A stretch of DNA of 64,000 nt. It comes from Pogostemon cablin. Taxonomy: Eukaryota; Streptophyta; Magnoliopsida; Lamiales; Lamiaceae. Position numbers and translations under genes: made by a program. The notes under the pieces are model-generated. The model made no database searches. It was not told the DNA's origin and was given only the letters and a program-made list of their open reading frames with translations. Below are positions 12,362 through 23,808 of this stretch, in pieces (position 1 is the first letter of the stretch; each line of letters opens with the position of its first letter). The DNA is taken from NCBI GenBank assembly GCA_023678885.1, contig CM043001.1, forward strand, positions 2,118,001 to 2,182,000, given 5' to 3'.

Positions 12362-13950
12362 GCGTTTTCTCAACACACAATATTAATCCACAAGTGTGAA
12401 GGATGCTATTGTAGTTTTGATAAGCGACTAAGTGATTATCAAACCCAAAGGACGTATTATTATCAATTTAATTATAATTTAACTTATTAACACTAATATG
12501 GCAATATAGTGGTGGTGATTAAGTAACCAATAAACAAATAATTAAAATAGCAATTAAAGTAAAGAAGCAATAGAGATTAAACGAAAGTGAATAAGTGAGA
12601 AATTGTTCTTCGGGCCATCCAGTTTTACTCATTAACTTCCCTTCCGTGTATCAATGTTCGACTATGTCTTGTGGAGTATGGACGCATCACTAAACCATGC
12701 AAATCTACTCTATTGACACAAGTAAATAAGCGTGTGACACGTGTGAATATTCTTGGAGTAAGAGATATAATCCACCCCCTTTATAGGTACTATCAATATC
12801 AATTATTTTCCATGCACTAAGTACTCTAACCCGATATGATCTCCCTTTATAGGTACTATGAAGTTATTCTCTTTATCCTACCTATTAACCCGAATTAGAT
12901 TCATTTAACAAGTATTTATATAAGATAGTTCTGATGAGATTTCAGAGTCCCCTCACTTAGAATCATAACATGTAAACCTGCTCAGCAGTGAACGCGCTCA
13001 ATCAATAATCAAGATATGTATTTACACTCTACATAACAATTAATGATGTATAAAACAACTCTGAGTATGAATTAAAAACGCATAGTCTTATATAAATTAA
13101 ACTACAAGTAGTGTTGTACGGAGTATACACACGAAAATTCAATTAAGTCATAAAATCTTCATAAACCTTAGAACTACCGAAGCGGTTCTAGCCCATGATT
13201 ATCGAAGAACAATCATAGTGGTTGGATAGATCTTACCCATAGTCTTGAAAATTACAAGATAAATTAAGATGCGAAGTAAACCCTAGATGCGGGCGCCGTC
13301 GCGTCTCTCTCCGTCTTGAATCTTCACTTGATTCTCACTTGATTCGACAGATGAATCTCTCTCCACAGCTCCGTGGATGATGGTAGGGTTTTGGATGTTG
13401 TGTAGAATGAAGGTGGTGAATCGTCCTCTTTCTGTTGTGTAGGGTCTTCATTTTATACTTGTAAGCTCTCCTTATGGACCTTGGATGGACTTTTTGAGCG
13501 AAAACATATACTGAATGTGTAAAAATACAGATTCGGAGGCTTCCCGAGCACTGGTTCGACCAAAGCACTTGATCGAACCATTCAACTCCTGGTCGAACCA
13601 GCCTGTAACGCACTGGCAGGTGCCTGGTTCGACCCGAACAATCGGTTGAACCAGAAGCTTCATGGTCGAATCACTTCTATAAATTCTCAGGCTTTTGGTT
13701 CGACCGTCATGCCCGGTTGAACCACATCATCGTGGTCGAACCATACTGTAACCAATCTTCAGGTGCTTGATTCAACCAAGAGTGCTGGTCGAACTACCTC
13801 TCTTATGGTCGAACCACATCTCTTTTGGTTGAACCGTGTGCCTAACTTCTCCACTTTTCGGTTCCGAGCACTTCTATCCTGTTTTTATTCGAAAATTCGC
13901 TCAAACGGCCTCAAACGTACCTGATTCGTGACTTTCAACTATATATCTCG
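12362..13950. repeat. Dispersed repeat R, copy A
   Basis: This copy matches 18252-19500 over more than 1.1 kb. Shared blocks include ATGGACGCATCACTAAACCAT, GAGTCCCCTCACTTAGAA, AGTAGTGTTGTACGGAGT, TTGGATAGATCTTACCC and TAAGCTCTCCTTATGGACCT. It ends in an array of GGTCGAACCA motifs. The TE class is not recognised: no protein domain, primer-binding site or TG...CA ends were found. The right border is approximate. Confidence 0.8.
13553..13835. repeat. Four ~72-bp units with inverted TGGTTCGACC / GGTCGAACCA motifs
   Basis: TGGTTCGACC-type starts occur at 13553, 13625, 13696 and 13768 (spacing 72, 71, 72). Each is followed by one or two GGTTGAACCA or GGTCGAACCA motifs, the exact or near reverse complement of the start. 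The array sits at the right end of repeat copy A. Confidence 0.85.
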
Positions 13951-14410
13951 ATTTATCCCAACTTAAGATTAAATCATACATTATTGTCACAAGAATCGGT
14001 GCTCAAATTACATGAATTTACACTCTCATCATAGGTATTATAATTTAAAGACAAATATTTGTGTGAAACTATCTCACTGGAAAATTTCTGTGAGACAAAT
14101 AAGAATTAATAACATTCTAATAAACTGCAATTACTATTGTATAATAGTTTTCAAGGTGCAATAGGATCCATTTTTATCCAATGATCTGGATATAAATACC
14201 TTAATAAGCTGATGAGTCATTCACTATTTTATTTTCTCTCTCTTCAATTAAGCCTCTCACTCTCTATCCCCATCATTCGGTTCTTTCTCTTCCTATCGGC
14301 ATCTCTCCGACTCATCCCTCTTCCCATTTCTCCGCCTCTTTTCTCTTCCTTTCTGCCGCCTCTCCGCCGCCTCCTCCGAAATCGCTTCTCCGATGCCTCT
14401 TCCAAAATCG

Positions 14411-14492
14411 AACCTGTGGCGAATGCTTCTTCATCCTCACGAATTCAATTTAACCTGTGGCGAATGCTTCTCCATCCTCACGAATTCAGTTT
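14411..14492. repeat. 41-bp tandem duplication
   Basis: Two copies starting AACCTGTGGCGAATGCTTCT at 14411 and 14452, differing at two positions. Confidence 0.9.
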
Positions 14493-15036
14493 CCCCGTTT
14501 CTCGTCATCTTCACGAATTCCACGTCTCCCTTTATATATTCTAGATTGTGTTCGAGGCTTCTTTTCCACGTTCTAGATTTTCTTCAAGCAGATCTTCAAG
14601 CAAGTTGTCTTCGAGATTTGAAGAGCCTACAACTATGATTCGATTTTATAATCTTTTTATCATTTTTTCTCAAAATTTTTAAGATAAAGTGATTAGTGAT
14701 GTAATTCAAATGATGTAAATTGTTAATTATTCTTCAATTCTTCATTTTGTATGGTTGCTAATGATTTTGCTAGGAGAATGTAGAAATGGGTGGAGATTAT
14801 GTGGGAAGTTCTTCTTTTTTTTTTTAAATTTGATAGTGTATATGGTTTATCGTATAAATGTATTACTACATTCCACCCTTACATGTATCATTAAATTTAT
14901 ATAAAAATCTATTAAATTTAAATTGATTTTTTATATGCATTTTCATAATCAAATGTGGAGTAGTTGTAATTTAATAATTTTCATATTTCTCTCAATAAAT
15001 GTATTATTTTTGTAAAAATAATATTGATATTCTATT

Positions 15037-15222
15037 TATCAATATTTTCGTCAATATATTTATTAATTTTAATTATACAGGTTAGTATAAAATGTTATAC
15101 ATTGTATAAGATCTAATACATTTATTATTTATCAATATTTTCATCAATATATTTATTCATTTTAGTTATACAGGTTAGTATAAAATATTATACATTTTTT
15201 AATAAGATCTAATACATTTATC
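15037..15222. repeat. ~93-bp tandem repeat, two copies
   Basis: The block ATCAATATTTTC(A/G)TCAATATA, then TTATACAGGTTAGTATAAAA and AAGATCTAATACATTTAT, occurs twice in tandem. Confidence 0.85.
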
Positions 15223-16208
15223 AAAAAATACATGTGCATTAGTGGAATAAATGTAGTTTATTTAATTATTTAAATGTGCATTTAAAAAACTTACACAATA
15301 AAAATTTTATTTGTAAAATTAATTGCTACATTCAACGGTTAATTATTAAATTGAACAAAAAATAATATCATTAATATATAAATCAATAATTTTTTGATTA
15401 AAAAATTTGTAATAATAACAATTGAATAGTGTACATGTTTTTTAAGTAGATGTATAAGTTTTTTTTAATAAATGTATTATTACATTTATGAAAATAAATA
15501 TATACATTATTTAATTAAAACTTATACAGTACTCATTTCAATCCCAAACTCCTTCGCCCGGATTAATTCCTCTACTGGTTCTTCTCCAGCAGCTTCAATC
15601 CCAAACTCCTTCACCCAAATTAATCTCCTTCACCTTCGACAACCACGCTCAATTCCTCCACTATCAAAATTAATGTCAAAATCACGTCAAAATCTAAAAC
15701 CACGCTCAATTCCTCCACTATCCAAATTAACGTAAAAATCTAATTTAGTCAGCTTGATTCCAGTCAAGCTCAAAACCTAAAACCTTATAATCGACAAAAG
15801 AAAGTCGGGAAGCATCGCGCAGAAGGTAGCAGAATGTGGGAGGAGACCGACGGCGAGGTAGCAGAGTGAGGAAGGAGACCGTTAGCTGCGAGGCAGCGAA
15901 AATCTCAAAGGGCTAAGCAACGAGATCTGGAAGGAGACGCCTGCGGCGCAAGGCAGAGATCTGAAAGGGCAAGACGGCGGAGTGAGTGAGGAGACCGCTT
16001 GTGGCAAGGCACCGAAGATGTGGAAGGGAAGCGGTGGCAGCGACGCAAGAGGTGGAGTGAAGCAGCGCAGGCGGAGCGAATTGAGAAAGAAGAGAGAGAT
16101 GAGCGGATTGAGAATGAGAGAAGAGCGGATTGGAGTGAGAGTCCGGAGAAGTGACCCGCTTGAATGACCCATTAAGATTAAATAATTTACCCACTTTTAC
16201 ATACGGAT

Positions 16209-16915
16209 CCTATTTTTAATGTACACTAATTATACAATAGATAAACTCCTAATAAAAAATATCACTAAAATTAATAAAAAATGATAGTGATATAATGAAC
16301 TATTGTTTAATGAAAGTAAAAATGACATTATCTTTAATAAGTGAGTTTTAGAAAATATATATTCCACGTGACAGTTTTATCCATGTGTGCCCAATTTTAA
16401 ATTGAATAGTAAATTTCAAAGTTGGTAAGAATATGTTATTCCTTTGTGTGAAAATTATTCACTCTTTCTTTAATATTCGTTCACATTATTATTTCCTAAA
16501 ACATAAATATTCATTCTAATTCAAAATTTTAAAAGTACACATTAATTTAAAAGATATCATTCCTATTTTACACACATAACATATTTTATATTTTATTTGT
16601 AAGTAAAATTTGAAGAATATTTTGTTTTTTTTGGAAAAGACTTGGGTGAGACCATCTCACGTATCCTCTTATGTGAGACGAACTATCTATGAATACAATT
16701 ACAAAATTTTAAAGGGCTCTATTTGGTTGTTATCAAATTAGAAAATTGAAAAATTAATTAATGAATAAAATTAAATGGGCCTAAATAAATTTAAAGGGCC
16801 TTGTTTGATTAATCAATAAAAATTTTTTATCAGTTTTTCTTTTTTAATTTATATTTTTTATCATTTAAAAATATAATAATTTAAAATTTATTATTTATTT
16901 TTTAATTTAAATATT
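16209..16915. other. AT-rich intergenic DNA
   Basis: No gene is seen. A GTGAGACCATCTCAC-type inverted motif near 16650-16682 matches termini of MITE-like repeats elsewhere in the window (24420-24540, 35105-35150). Confidence 0.5.
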
Positions 16916-17580
16916 ATGAATTCATAAAATGTGATAATATTTTTAAAAGGTAGTAACTTTTTTTTATATATAAATTGATAAAAATTAAATAAAACTAATA
17001 ACTTTTCACTTGAATTATATCATAAATAATTAAAAATAGCAAAAGCTTATTGTGGAACCATCTCGAGGAATGATTTTTGTGAAATATAATAAGAAGTGAT
17101 AGCATTTAGAAAGAAAAGTGATGCGCAATTGATAAAAAGTGATAATTGTGCTGTGAATTATTTCACTAATAATTTATAATGATAACAATAATATGAATTT
17201 TTTATTGAACAATTTATAATATAAATAAAAAGTGATAATATTTTAAAAGAAAAGTGATAACATATTTAATAAAAAGTGATAACTAATTATCAAAGTGTTC
17301 GTTAAATAATTTATAAAGTGAATAAAACGTGATAATATTTTTAATATATACTGATTTTTAATCAAAGAAAAGTGATATCCGTATAATTAATTTAATTTAC
17401 GAACATCTCACTGGAATAGTAAAAGTGATAGCATTTTTAGTAAAAAGTATTATATAAATAAATAAAAAGTGATAACCATTTAATTAAATTATTTTGTAAC
17501 TAACACTTAGACTGAATAAAAAATGATATAATTTTTAATATAAATTGATGCCCAATTAAAATAAAGTGATAACAAAATCG
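16916..17580. repeat. Field of AAAAGTGATA motifs
   Basis: The motif AAAAGTGATA, or a close variant, recurs about a dozen times on the plus strand between about 17095 and 17570, at irregular 25-65-bp spacing. Weaker copies lie upstream. It looks like the subterminal repeat zone of a transposon, but termini were not found. Confidence 0.6.
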
Positions 17581-17831
17581 TTGAATAATTTAATGAACAA
17601 TTAATAATAATAATTATTATTATTATTATTATAAATATATCATATTTTTTATTAAAATTGAAAAAAAAAAGTTGATTTAAGATGGAACAGTGAGTGTTTA
17701 ACGAATGGGTAGTTGCAGTCAGCGTGTTACGTGTAGTCGGCCGAAGTTTATTAAATTAGCTGCCAAACAATCCCCGTCTTTTACTTTAATTATTTTTTAA
17801 TTTAATACAAAATATATCTATTTGGGTTAAT

Positions 17832-18238
17832 AGCAAAAACGGCTACCATAGAAAGTACATAATGGAAATGTGCAACCACATAATAAGTACTCCCTCCGTC
17901 CATCCTCAACGTATTCATTTGTTTTTTGCACGTGGATTAAGAAGTATTATTATTTTATGTGTAATATGTAGTTATATTAGTGGAGGGTGTGGGGTCCCCT
18001 ATTTTATTTGTATTAGTGAAGGATGTATGTTCCATAGTCCAAAAAAGAAAATAGATAGATTAAGAATGGACGGCCTAAAATGGTAAAATAATTAGATTGA
18101 TAGTGGACGAAGGGGTATCATGTAGAGCAATGTCTAACCCAGAATTTTTCAAAACTATTCCCGTGAGTCCTCCTATGGTGAACAAAAAGATGAACCCTAC
18201 AGCAAATAACATGGGTATTTTGTATTGTATCGAATCCC
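17832..18238 (-). pseudogene. cox1: NUMT: mitochondrial cox1 fragment, split by a MITE
   Basis: Reading the minus strand of 18116-18238 gives cytochrome c oxidase subunit 1 sequence (SIQYKIPMLFAVGFIF..., GGLTGIVL, SGLDIALHD). The reading continues past the MITE (17890-18115) into 17832-17889, which reads YYVVAHFHYVLSM-AVFA in the same frame. So about 180 bp of cox1, with helix residues around the two distal haem-region segments, were transferred to the nucleus and then interrupted. Substitutions such as Lys for the usual Ala in TGIVLANSG show decay. The copy is non-functional: it has no start, no stop and only a small part of the ~527-residue protein. Confidence 0.92.
17890..18115. mobile_element. 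Stowaway-like MITE, family 2, copy 2, inside the cox1 NUMT
   Basis: 226 bp with left end CTCCCTCCGTCC and right end GGACGAAGGGG, flanked by TA at 17888-17889 and 18116-18117. Its interior matches the copies at 11262 and 48941. Removing it and one TA restores continuous cox1 sequence, so the borders and the TA duplication are certain. Confidence 0.93.
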
Positions 18239-19528
18239 CCTCCCCCGATGGGCGTTTTCTTTGCATGCAAAATTAATCCCCAAGTATTAAGGATATCAGT
18301 TGCAGCTTAAGCAAGCGACCTAGTTAAATATCGAACCCAAAGGATGGCGTATTATCACTTTAATTATTATCTAATTAATTAAGACAAGACAATAAAGTTT
18401 TAGGTTTTGAATTATTAATCTACTAATAAAAATATAAAATAAAAATTAAAATAAAATAAACACTAGAAAAATTATGAAAGTGGATCAAGTATAAGAATAG
18501 GTAGCTCTAGTGTAATACAGTTTCACGCATTAATTTCCTTTCCGTGTGTTGATGTCCGACTCTGCCTTGTGGAATATGGACGCATCACTAAACCATACAT
18601 ATCTACTCTATAGACACAAGTAAGCATGTGTGTAACACGTGTGAATAACCTCGGAGCAAGAGATATAATTCCACCCCCCTTTCTAGGTACTATCAGTATC
18701 AATTATTTCCCTGGCCAATTGGTACTCTAACCCGATATGATCACCCTTTACAGGTACTATAAAATTATCCTCTTTATCCTACTTAATAACCTGAATTCAA
18801 TTTAATTAATAAGTATTCATATATGATAGTTCTAATGATGTTTCGGAGTCCCCTCACTTAGAACCATAACATGAAATCATGTTCAGTGGTAAACGCACTC
18901 AATCTACAACCAAGATATATATTCAGACTCTATATACCAATTGAAGATGCACAAAACGACCGTGAATATGGATTAAGAAAGCACAATCATATATAAAATA
19001 AATTCACAAGTAGTGTTGTACGGAGTTTACACACGAAAGTCTAATTAATTCGTAAAAACCTTCACAACCCTAGTTCTACCAAAAGGCTCTAGCCCATGGT
19101 GTTACGAAGAACAATCATGGGTGTTGGATAGATCTTACCCGGATGTCTGAAAAATACAAGATAAATTAGAAAACGAATAAAACCTTAGATGTGGGAGTTG
19201 TCGCGTTCTTCTCCGTTTTGAATCCTCCCCTTGATTCCATAGACGAATCTTCAAAGTGATGGATGGATGTAGGAAAGGATGCGGATGATGGTTGGGGGGT
19301 GATCCCCCCTTGTGGGGTGTAGGATGATTGTGTTATGTTGTATCTCTTCTTGGTGTGATCTACATCCCCTTTTTAACTTGTAAGCTCTCCTTATGGACCT
19401 AGAATGGACTTTTTCACGTCAAAACATGCACATACACGCACTAGGATGTAAAAATACAGATTTGGAGCAAAATCGATGATTTAATGCACTTTCAGGCTTC
19501 TGATTCGACCTTGGGTTGGTCGAACCAT

Positions 19529-22500
19529 CACTACACCAAAACGCTGATAGACATCGATTTTTAACCGATGTCTATTTCACCAAGCAGCCAATGTTGAAGC
19601 CCCGATGTTAAAAGTGGGCGCTGATAGACATCAATTTTTAACCAATGTCTTTTCCATTGTATAGACATCGGTTGCAATCTTTGACATCGGTTATCCACCG
19701 ATGTCTTTCAACAAAAAGACATCGATTGACACATTAGACATCGATTATTAACCGATGTCTATCCACTTAAAGACATCGGTTCGCAACTATTTGACATCAT
19801 TTTTCCACCGATGTCTTTTTAAGAAAAGATAACGATTTTGCACCGAAACACATCGATTTTCTATCGATGTCTTTCCTAGCATGGACATCAGTTTCGGACT
19901 AATAGACATCAGTTTTTACAAGATGTCTTTCATATTTTTAATTTTATTTTATTTTTATTTAATTTTAAAATTGGTATTATTATTAAAATAAGATTAAACG
20001 CAATTACTTAACTCAAAACTTACAAATTTTTTACAAGAATTCCAAATATCTACTTACAGAATCATTCCTTAAATCTAAAAGTACAATATTATCCTAACTA
20101 ATTAAATCTATAGTTAATTTTACATAAATAAAACTTAAATTTATAAACTAAATCCTCATCGAGGAGCATAATACATTAAAAATTTTCTTACCTTATATAA
20201 TTACTTTATCTTCATGTCTTGCCTTTGTGTTACATAATATCTTTATCTTCTTGTCGTCTCATTGCAATTACCTGAAATAGAAAAAAAAATTAACACTTAT
20301 GACTAAAATATTACTTAGAATCTTCTCCATTACTCAACATTAATAATTCCAAATATTAAGAACTGACTTGAAACACATATAAAACTAAGAGTGTCAGAGA
20401 GGACAACCACATTTGACATAGAAAGTAGCTCAAAAGCAAATAGCATGATTATTTATCTCATAAAAAAAGGCACCTTAAAGAGCTGAATTAAGCTGGGACA
20501 AAAAAATTTCTTAAACTCATAAATTATCACCATACAAAAAATACAACTTTCCACCATACAAAAAATATCCACATCCATATACCTCTTAAAAAGACAAAAA
20601 AAATCCACATTCATATCCACCATAAAAAATATCAACAGCACGTATATATAATTATACATAACGTATAGCAAAAGACTATGATGACCAAGTTTCTTTCACC
20701 TATTAACAGACGAACAATAGCAAGTATTATTTTTAACCACATATTCACATTAGCACATTCTAACTCGCCTTAATTATTAAATAGTATAAACCAATATTGT
20801 ATATAGCATACATATTTAAAAAGACATAAGCAACCATAAACAAATGTGTAATAAAATTTTAATTATTATTGTAGTGTAAATGAGAAGCAAAAAACAAGGG
20901 AGGCAAGGTCAGTAGTATCAACACATTTTTATTGATACTTGTCAAAATGATTTATTAAAGTGCGGCCGCAAGTAATAAATAGAACTATTGAACTAGATAT
21001 TAGGGGTATATTTGCAATCTTATAAGCACTTTATAACAAATATCTTATTTACCGTGTGTACAGTCATAACATCTTATTTACTCTAAAATAACTTATATGA
21101 TATAAGGCCTAGCTTATTATAGTTTTTAAATAAGTTGAGTTGAATGTACTCTCAAAATATTAACAATTATATTAATTTAACTCTTCAGTTCATAGCAACA
21201 TAAAATAAAATATTTAACCTTGTATGCTAATAAAGAACATCAACGAGTCTAATTTACAGGCTAAAGCACTACTATTATTTTTGTGAGCAATAACTTTGAC
21301 AGAATATGTCAACTATACTAAATTAATTTAAAATTTTAATAGAATCATAAATACTCATTATCAAACAATATGCTAAAGGGATATTTGCTAGTTATGCTGA
21401 TCCATGTACAAATTTCTCATGATGTAATCCTAGTCGGCCACTCCTATGACTTGCAAAATCAAATAAAAGACATGCATAACTTAACCCTTATAATAATACA
21501 TTCAGTTTATAATTAGCTATTCTGATGAGGAATCAAATCCTCTTTTACCCAACCAAGAACAAGAATCAGCGGTGAAGAAACCCCCCACTGCCAAAAGCGA
21601 AATAGTCACATACCTATGCTCTGTTTTCGAAGGAGAAATTGAATTTCTGTATAGAAGACTAAGCAAGCTTCTGAGACAACTCATAAATGAGTTCGTCGGC
21701 TCTCAGTCTTCGTCGGCGGTGAGCTCGGATCTGAGCCAAACTGAACTAATTCCCAAATCTATATGACAAATCATTGACTCTCTTCATACCCAAATGATCA
21801 GTAAACAAGTCATCGTTTGTGAGAAACTCCGACGGCAACAAGAACTCCAAGTCGTCCGGGAGTTGGAGGTATGTACGGTGGCACAAGCAGGTGGCGGAGT
21901 TCGGAGTCGATCGGTCGAACTAGTGGCAGTTTTCTCATTGGTTCCACTGACGAGTTAGGGCACAATGAGGAGATGAATAAGTTAGGCCAATAAATAATCT
22001 TTTATTAAAAGGAAAACAAAAATAAAAAGAGGAAGAAGAAGTATAATATGAAAATGTTGACGTCGTCAATCGACGTAAAAAGAGCAAACAGGCTTTGAAA
22101 GTGAAATCAGCCTAACAAAATTTAGTCTAATCAAAGCTCACGGCTAAAACAAAATAACCTAAAACATAAAGCGGCATGAGTCAACATGAATCATCCGCAG
22201 ACAACCTTACCCAAACTGAAGTTGCTGGTAAATAAATTCAGCAATTAAATAGTAGCAAAACAAGTTGTGTGAATTGCCTTCATGGGCAGATATCAAATCT
22301 TTGTAATCCATCAGCAACATGTACATGTGGAGCAAAACCCAAGAATGATAAACTAAAATGACTTATCCATATCCAAATCCACCAATATTCGAGCAGAGTC
22401 CATCATACGTTGTAAAAATTTAGAGTTAAAGATAAGAATGCCCATGAGAAAGCTCCAACTACTAAAATCATAAATGAATACTCCTTCGAATATGAGTAAT

Positions 22501-23808
22501 AAACAAATAAACATCAAAATTCACACCATAAATCATGGAAAAAGAGGAATCCGAGAAGGATTGACAAGCTTTCTTAATCTGCACTAGATGCAACATCAGA
22601 CAGGATACTTTTGCTTGTTTCTGTAGTTGCCGTCGGCAAGAAACCAATAGCAACAAATAGTAAGAGCTCTTTAATCTGAGAGCCGCTGTAAAAAAAAAGG
22701 GAAACCAGCAATTCTCTGACTCTGCTAATAATGGGATCGAACCATCAATCCCTCAGAAAGTCCCTTCCATCAGTGCACTCCGGAGGAGGCCACGTCAAAT
22801 CAGTTTGCGCCGAGGAAGACTCCAAAATCCTGTGCGATATTAGGAAAAAACTCTAGGCCGCGGAGTAAAAACTGAATCAGGGGCGTGGGCTGACCTAGGC
22901 AGAGGAGAAAACTCAAAATCAGATGACGTTGAATAATCATTAACAATAGAATATACACGGTGGACAACCGCCGGTGATGTGTGCGCAGGATTGAGAAAAT
23001 AATTTGGGAAAATCTATGCAGGGCCTCCAAAAGGGCGAAAAACCAAAGGTATGGTTGGGGTAAGTCGCGCTAGGCGAAAATGACAGCGTGGGGACTCGTC
23101 GATAGGGGTCGGGCATGGCTGGGTGGCCAGATAATTCTGAGCAAGTGGCGGCAGCCATAGAAAAAGGGAAAACCTTAGAGAAAATGAACAAGTTAGGGAT
23201 TTGATATAGAATTTGAGATTTTAGTCATCTAGTGAATGGGAGGAAAATTTTGTAGTTAGGGATTTGATATAGAATTTGAGATTTTAGTATTTTTGTGGTG
23301 TTCTAGGGTTTAAATGTAATAAGTAGAAATAATGTTTTCAAAATAATTTCAAGTTATTTCCTAACTTCACTGATTCAGACTGGATGCTTCGAATCCTAAA
23401 CTCATGTCTAATAGGGGTATATATATCGAGAAAAAGACATCGGTGCCAAGAACGGATGTCTATCAACGTATTTTTTAAGAGTTAAGATTAGACATCGCTT
23501 GAAAGAATTCGATTTCTAAAAACCGATGTCTATCAGCGCACTTCATATATAGCCGATGTCTATTGGAGAATAAACATCACATAAAAGACATCGGTTTGTT
23601 AAAACCGATGTCTATCAGCGCATTTTTAGAGTTGTCAATAAACATTGCTTGAAAGACATCGGTTATTAAAAATCGATGTCTTTCAGCGCATTTTCACGCT
23701 AATAGATATCGGTTTTAGAATAGACATCGGGTTTGAATGAAAAGACATCATAATTTTTAAATAACCGATGTCTATTTAGTGATGTTTGTAAGCAAATTTG
23801 GGGTAGTG
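19529..23808. mobile_element. 4,280-bp nonautonomous CACTA (En/Spm) transposon
   Basis: It begins CACTACACCAAAA and ends with the complement of CACTACCCCAAAT, flanked by a 3-bp target duplication CAT (19526-19528 and 23809-23811). Terminal CACTA with a 3-bp duplication defines the superfamily. Subterminal zones (about 19548-19930 and 23440-23780) are packed with AGACATCGGTT/AACCGATGTCT in both orientations, the expected transposase-binding repeats. No transposase is recognisable in the 3.5-kb interior, so it depends on an autonomous relative. GC-richer gene-like patches lie at about 21540-21950 and 22740-23190. Confidence 0.93.
21540..23191 (-). pseudogene. Possible host-gene fragments captured inside CACTA
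   Basis: Two GC-richer patches stand out from the AT-rich interior. On the minus strand, 21950 to about 21740 reads LPDDLEFLLPSEFLTNDDLF and on to a stop. 23191 to about 22850 reads from a Met-Ala-Ala-Ala start, and a neighbouring frame is Ser/Pro-rich (DYSTSSDFEFSPLPRSAHAP). These look like plant coding exons, either captured host sequence or a CACTA-borne gene. The parent gene is not recognised and the frames are not continuous. Confidence 0.35.

Larger units (their letters stand above)
14163..16208. mobile_element. Putative 2-kb element with diverged inverted ends and CT-rich arms
   Basis: The left end (AGGATCC at 14164, then TAATAAGCTGATGAGTCATTCA) and the reverse complement of the right end (AGGATCC, then TTAATGGGTCATTCA) are similar and inverted. 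Both lead inward into CT-rich, UTR-like sequence. The interior is AT-rich with a ~93-bp tandem repeat at 15037-15222 and a 41-bp duplication at 14411-14492. No clean target duplication was found. Short open frames in the CT-rich arms lack recognisable domains and are not called as genes. Confidence 0.4.

Noticed and set aside
14212..14638. Leu/Ser/Pro-rich open frames
   Set aside because: They arise from CT-rich low-complexity sequence and contain a 41-bp tandem duplication. No domain or splice context was seen.
15882..16194. Minus-strand open frames of 93-96 residues
   Set aside because: They are compositional by-products of a CT-rich strand; two overlapping frames are open at once.
18075..18266. 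63-residue open frame as a gene
   Set aside because: It is the cox1 NUMT read through into flanking DNA; both ends of the frame are non-homologous filler.
20962..20969. GCGGCCGC (NotI site) inside AT-rich CACTA sequence, possible vector
   Set aside because: Flanking bases continue as normal plant-like AT-rich sequence with no vector backbone. A chance octamer.
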